Translations under genes and position numbers: made by a program
Notes under the pieces: generated by a model
The model's database searches: none
Seen by the model: the letters and a program-made list of their open reading frames with translations, nothing else
Told to the model about the DNA's origin: nothing
Part shown: positions 4,464-5,195 of the stretch, piece after piece
How positions within the stretch are numbered: the stretch's first letter is position 1
How the letters are laid out: each line of letters starts with the position of its first letter
Assembly: GCA_022758935.1 (NCBI GenBank)
Contig: JAEMQG010000171.1
Coordinates: forward strand, 1 to 5,195
DNA from: Candidatus Nitrosopumilus sp.
GTDB lineage: Archaea; Thermoproteota; Nitrososphaeria; Nitrososphaerales; Nitrosopumilaceae
Length of the DNA stretch: 5,195 nt
Reading direction: 5' to 3'

Positions 4464-5195
4464 TGTTTGGAAAAAAATCTAACACTGATTCAAAATCCAA
4501 ATCTGAGACTAAATTTCCACGCATTGGTGGTCTTGCATCAATTTTAAAAAATGAATCTGTACATGTACAAAATAAGGTAGAATCCAAACCTGCACAAAAT
4601 AACGCAGAACTTGACTCTAAAGTAAATTCTGAACCTGATTTACTAAAACCTTCTACTAGCAAATCTGTAAATTTGATTCAGCAAGTTCAAAAACTCGATG
4701 ATAATACAATTAGACCTTTCATTGATTATACTGAAGGCCATGTTTTTTATCCGGTATTATCTGAAATTGGGGAAACACAAAATAACGTATCATATTTGGA
4801 TGATTTAGTTTCTGATGGTATTTTATCTAAACACATCTATGAAAAATTAATTGTCTGTCCTATACATCCAAATGTTTTTTCATCAAGCATGAGAATATAC
4901 TGCCCTAAATGCACTTCGATGAACGTTGAGAAATTAAATTTATTTGAGCATAAAAAATGTGGCTATATTGCTGAAAGTAGAAATTTTGATTTTTCAAATA
5001 TTGAACATTCTATCTGTCCTGCGTGTCAAAAAGAAATCAAAAATTTCGAAAAAGAAATTAGAGTCCCTGCAATGTGGTATCAATGTGAAGACTGTAAAGA
5101 AAAATTTGATAATGCCGTGGTAAAGCTTCACTGCAGAAAACATGATCATGATTTTGATACTAATTCTGGAAAATTTATCACTACATTTTGCTATA
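4463..5195 (+). CDS. Cys/His-rich zinc-binding protein, TackOD1-like (3' end outside window)
   Basis: The first 244 residues are visible; the frame is open to the right edge. Residues 1-70 are polar and low in complexity (MFGKKSNTDSKSKSETK...), probably disordered. Residues about 70-130 look folded (RPFIDYTEGHVFYPVLSEIG). From 132 on there is a regular series of metal-binding pairs: C132/H135, C147/C150, H163/C166, C185/C188, C208/C211 and C224/H227, enough for about three zinc sites. The pattern, with CGYIAESRNF after the third pair, resembles the thaumarchaeal output domain TackOD1, described in archaeal signalling proteins. No receiver domain or membrane segment is seen in the visible part. 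The gene is divergent from the ATPase operon across 135 bases, so it may regulate or assist that machine; this is inferred from position only. The start is supported by GAGGTG eight bases upstream. The zinc-protein call is firm; the family name is moderately sure. Confidence 0.75.
   Translation, partial: MFGKKSNTDSKSKSETKFPRIGGLASILKNESVHVQNKVESKPAQNNAELDSKVNSEPDLLKPSTSKSVNLIQQVQKLDDNTIRPFIDYTEGHVFYPVLSEIGETQNNVSYLDDLVSDGILSKHIYEKLIVCPIHPNVFSSSMRIYCPKCTSMNVEKLNLFEHKKCGYIAESRNFDFSNIEHSICPACQKEIKNFEKEIRVPAMWYQCEDCKEKFDNAVVKLHCRKHDHDFDTNSGKFITTFCY

Noticed and set aside
4411..4662. Minus-strand open frame of 83 codons in front of the ATPase
   Set aside because: It is antisense to the low-complexity start of the zinc-protein gene and spans that gene's promoter. 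The plus-strand frame has a strong Shine-Dalgarno site and Cys/His pairs further on.

Overview
The window is AT-rich DNA, most likely from a marine ammonia-oxidising thaumarchaeon (Nitrosopumilus-like Nitrososphaerota). The signs are archaeal-type Shine-Dalgarno sites beside probably leaderless genes, a TrmB-family regulator, archaeal-type pilus/secretion machinery genes, and a cysteine/histidine-rich protein resembling the thaumarchaeal output domain TackOD1. The taxonomic call rests on recognising families by eye, not on a search.

Layout from left to right. A TrmB-family transcription regulator (597 to 1, minus) runs off the left edge. Upstream of it, 598-878 holds TATA-like elements, a pair of imperfect direct repeats and a 34-codon ORF whose stop overlaps the trmB start. 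Next is a tight minus-strand operon, read right to left: a type II/IV secretion ATPase (4327-2717), then two single-domain T2SSF membrane proteins (2715-1801 and 1796-879). The gaps between these genes are only 1 and 4 bases. A divergent intergenic region (4328-4462) carries two perfect short palindromes and promoter-like elements. It separates the operon from a plus-strand gene starting at 4463 that runs off the right edge; this gene encodes a low-complexity N-terminus followed by a multi-zinc TackOD1-like domain.

The three-gene operon is the cytoplasmic motor and inner-membrane platform of a type IV filament machine. One ATPase with two half-size platform proteins is the TadA-TadB-TadC arrangement, whereas archaellum machinery (FlaI/FlaJ) uses one fused platform protein. 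No pilin, prepilin peptidase or secretin gene is in the window, so the substrate (adhesive pilus, DNA uptake or secretion) cannot be read here. The flanking TrmB regulator and zinc protein are plausible regulators of the machine, by position only.

The least ordinary signals are the short ORFs that overlap the starts of both flanking genes (TAATG at trmB, TGATG at the zinc protein), each with a TATA-like element about 26-27 bases upstream of its own ATG, and the palindromes between the divergent genes.
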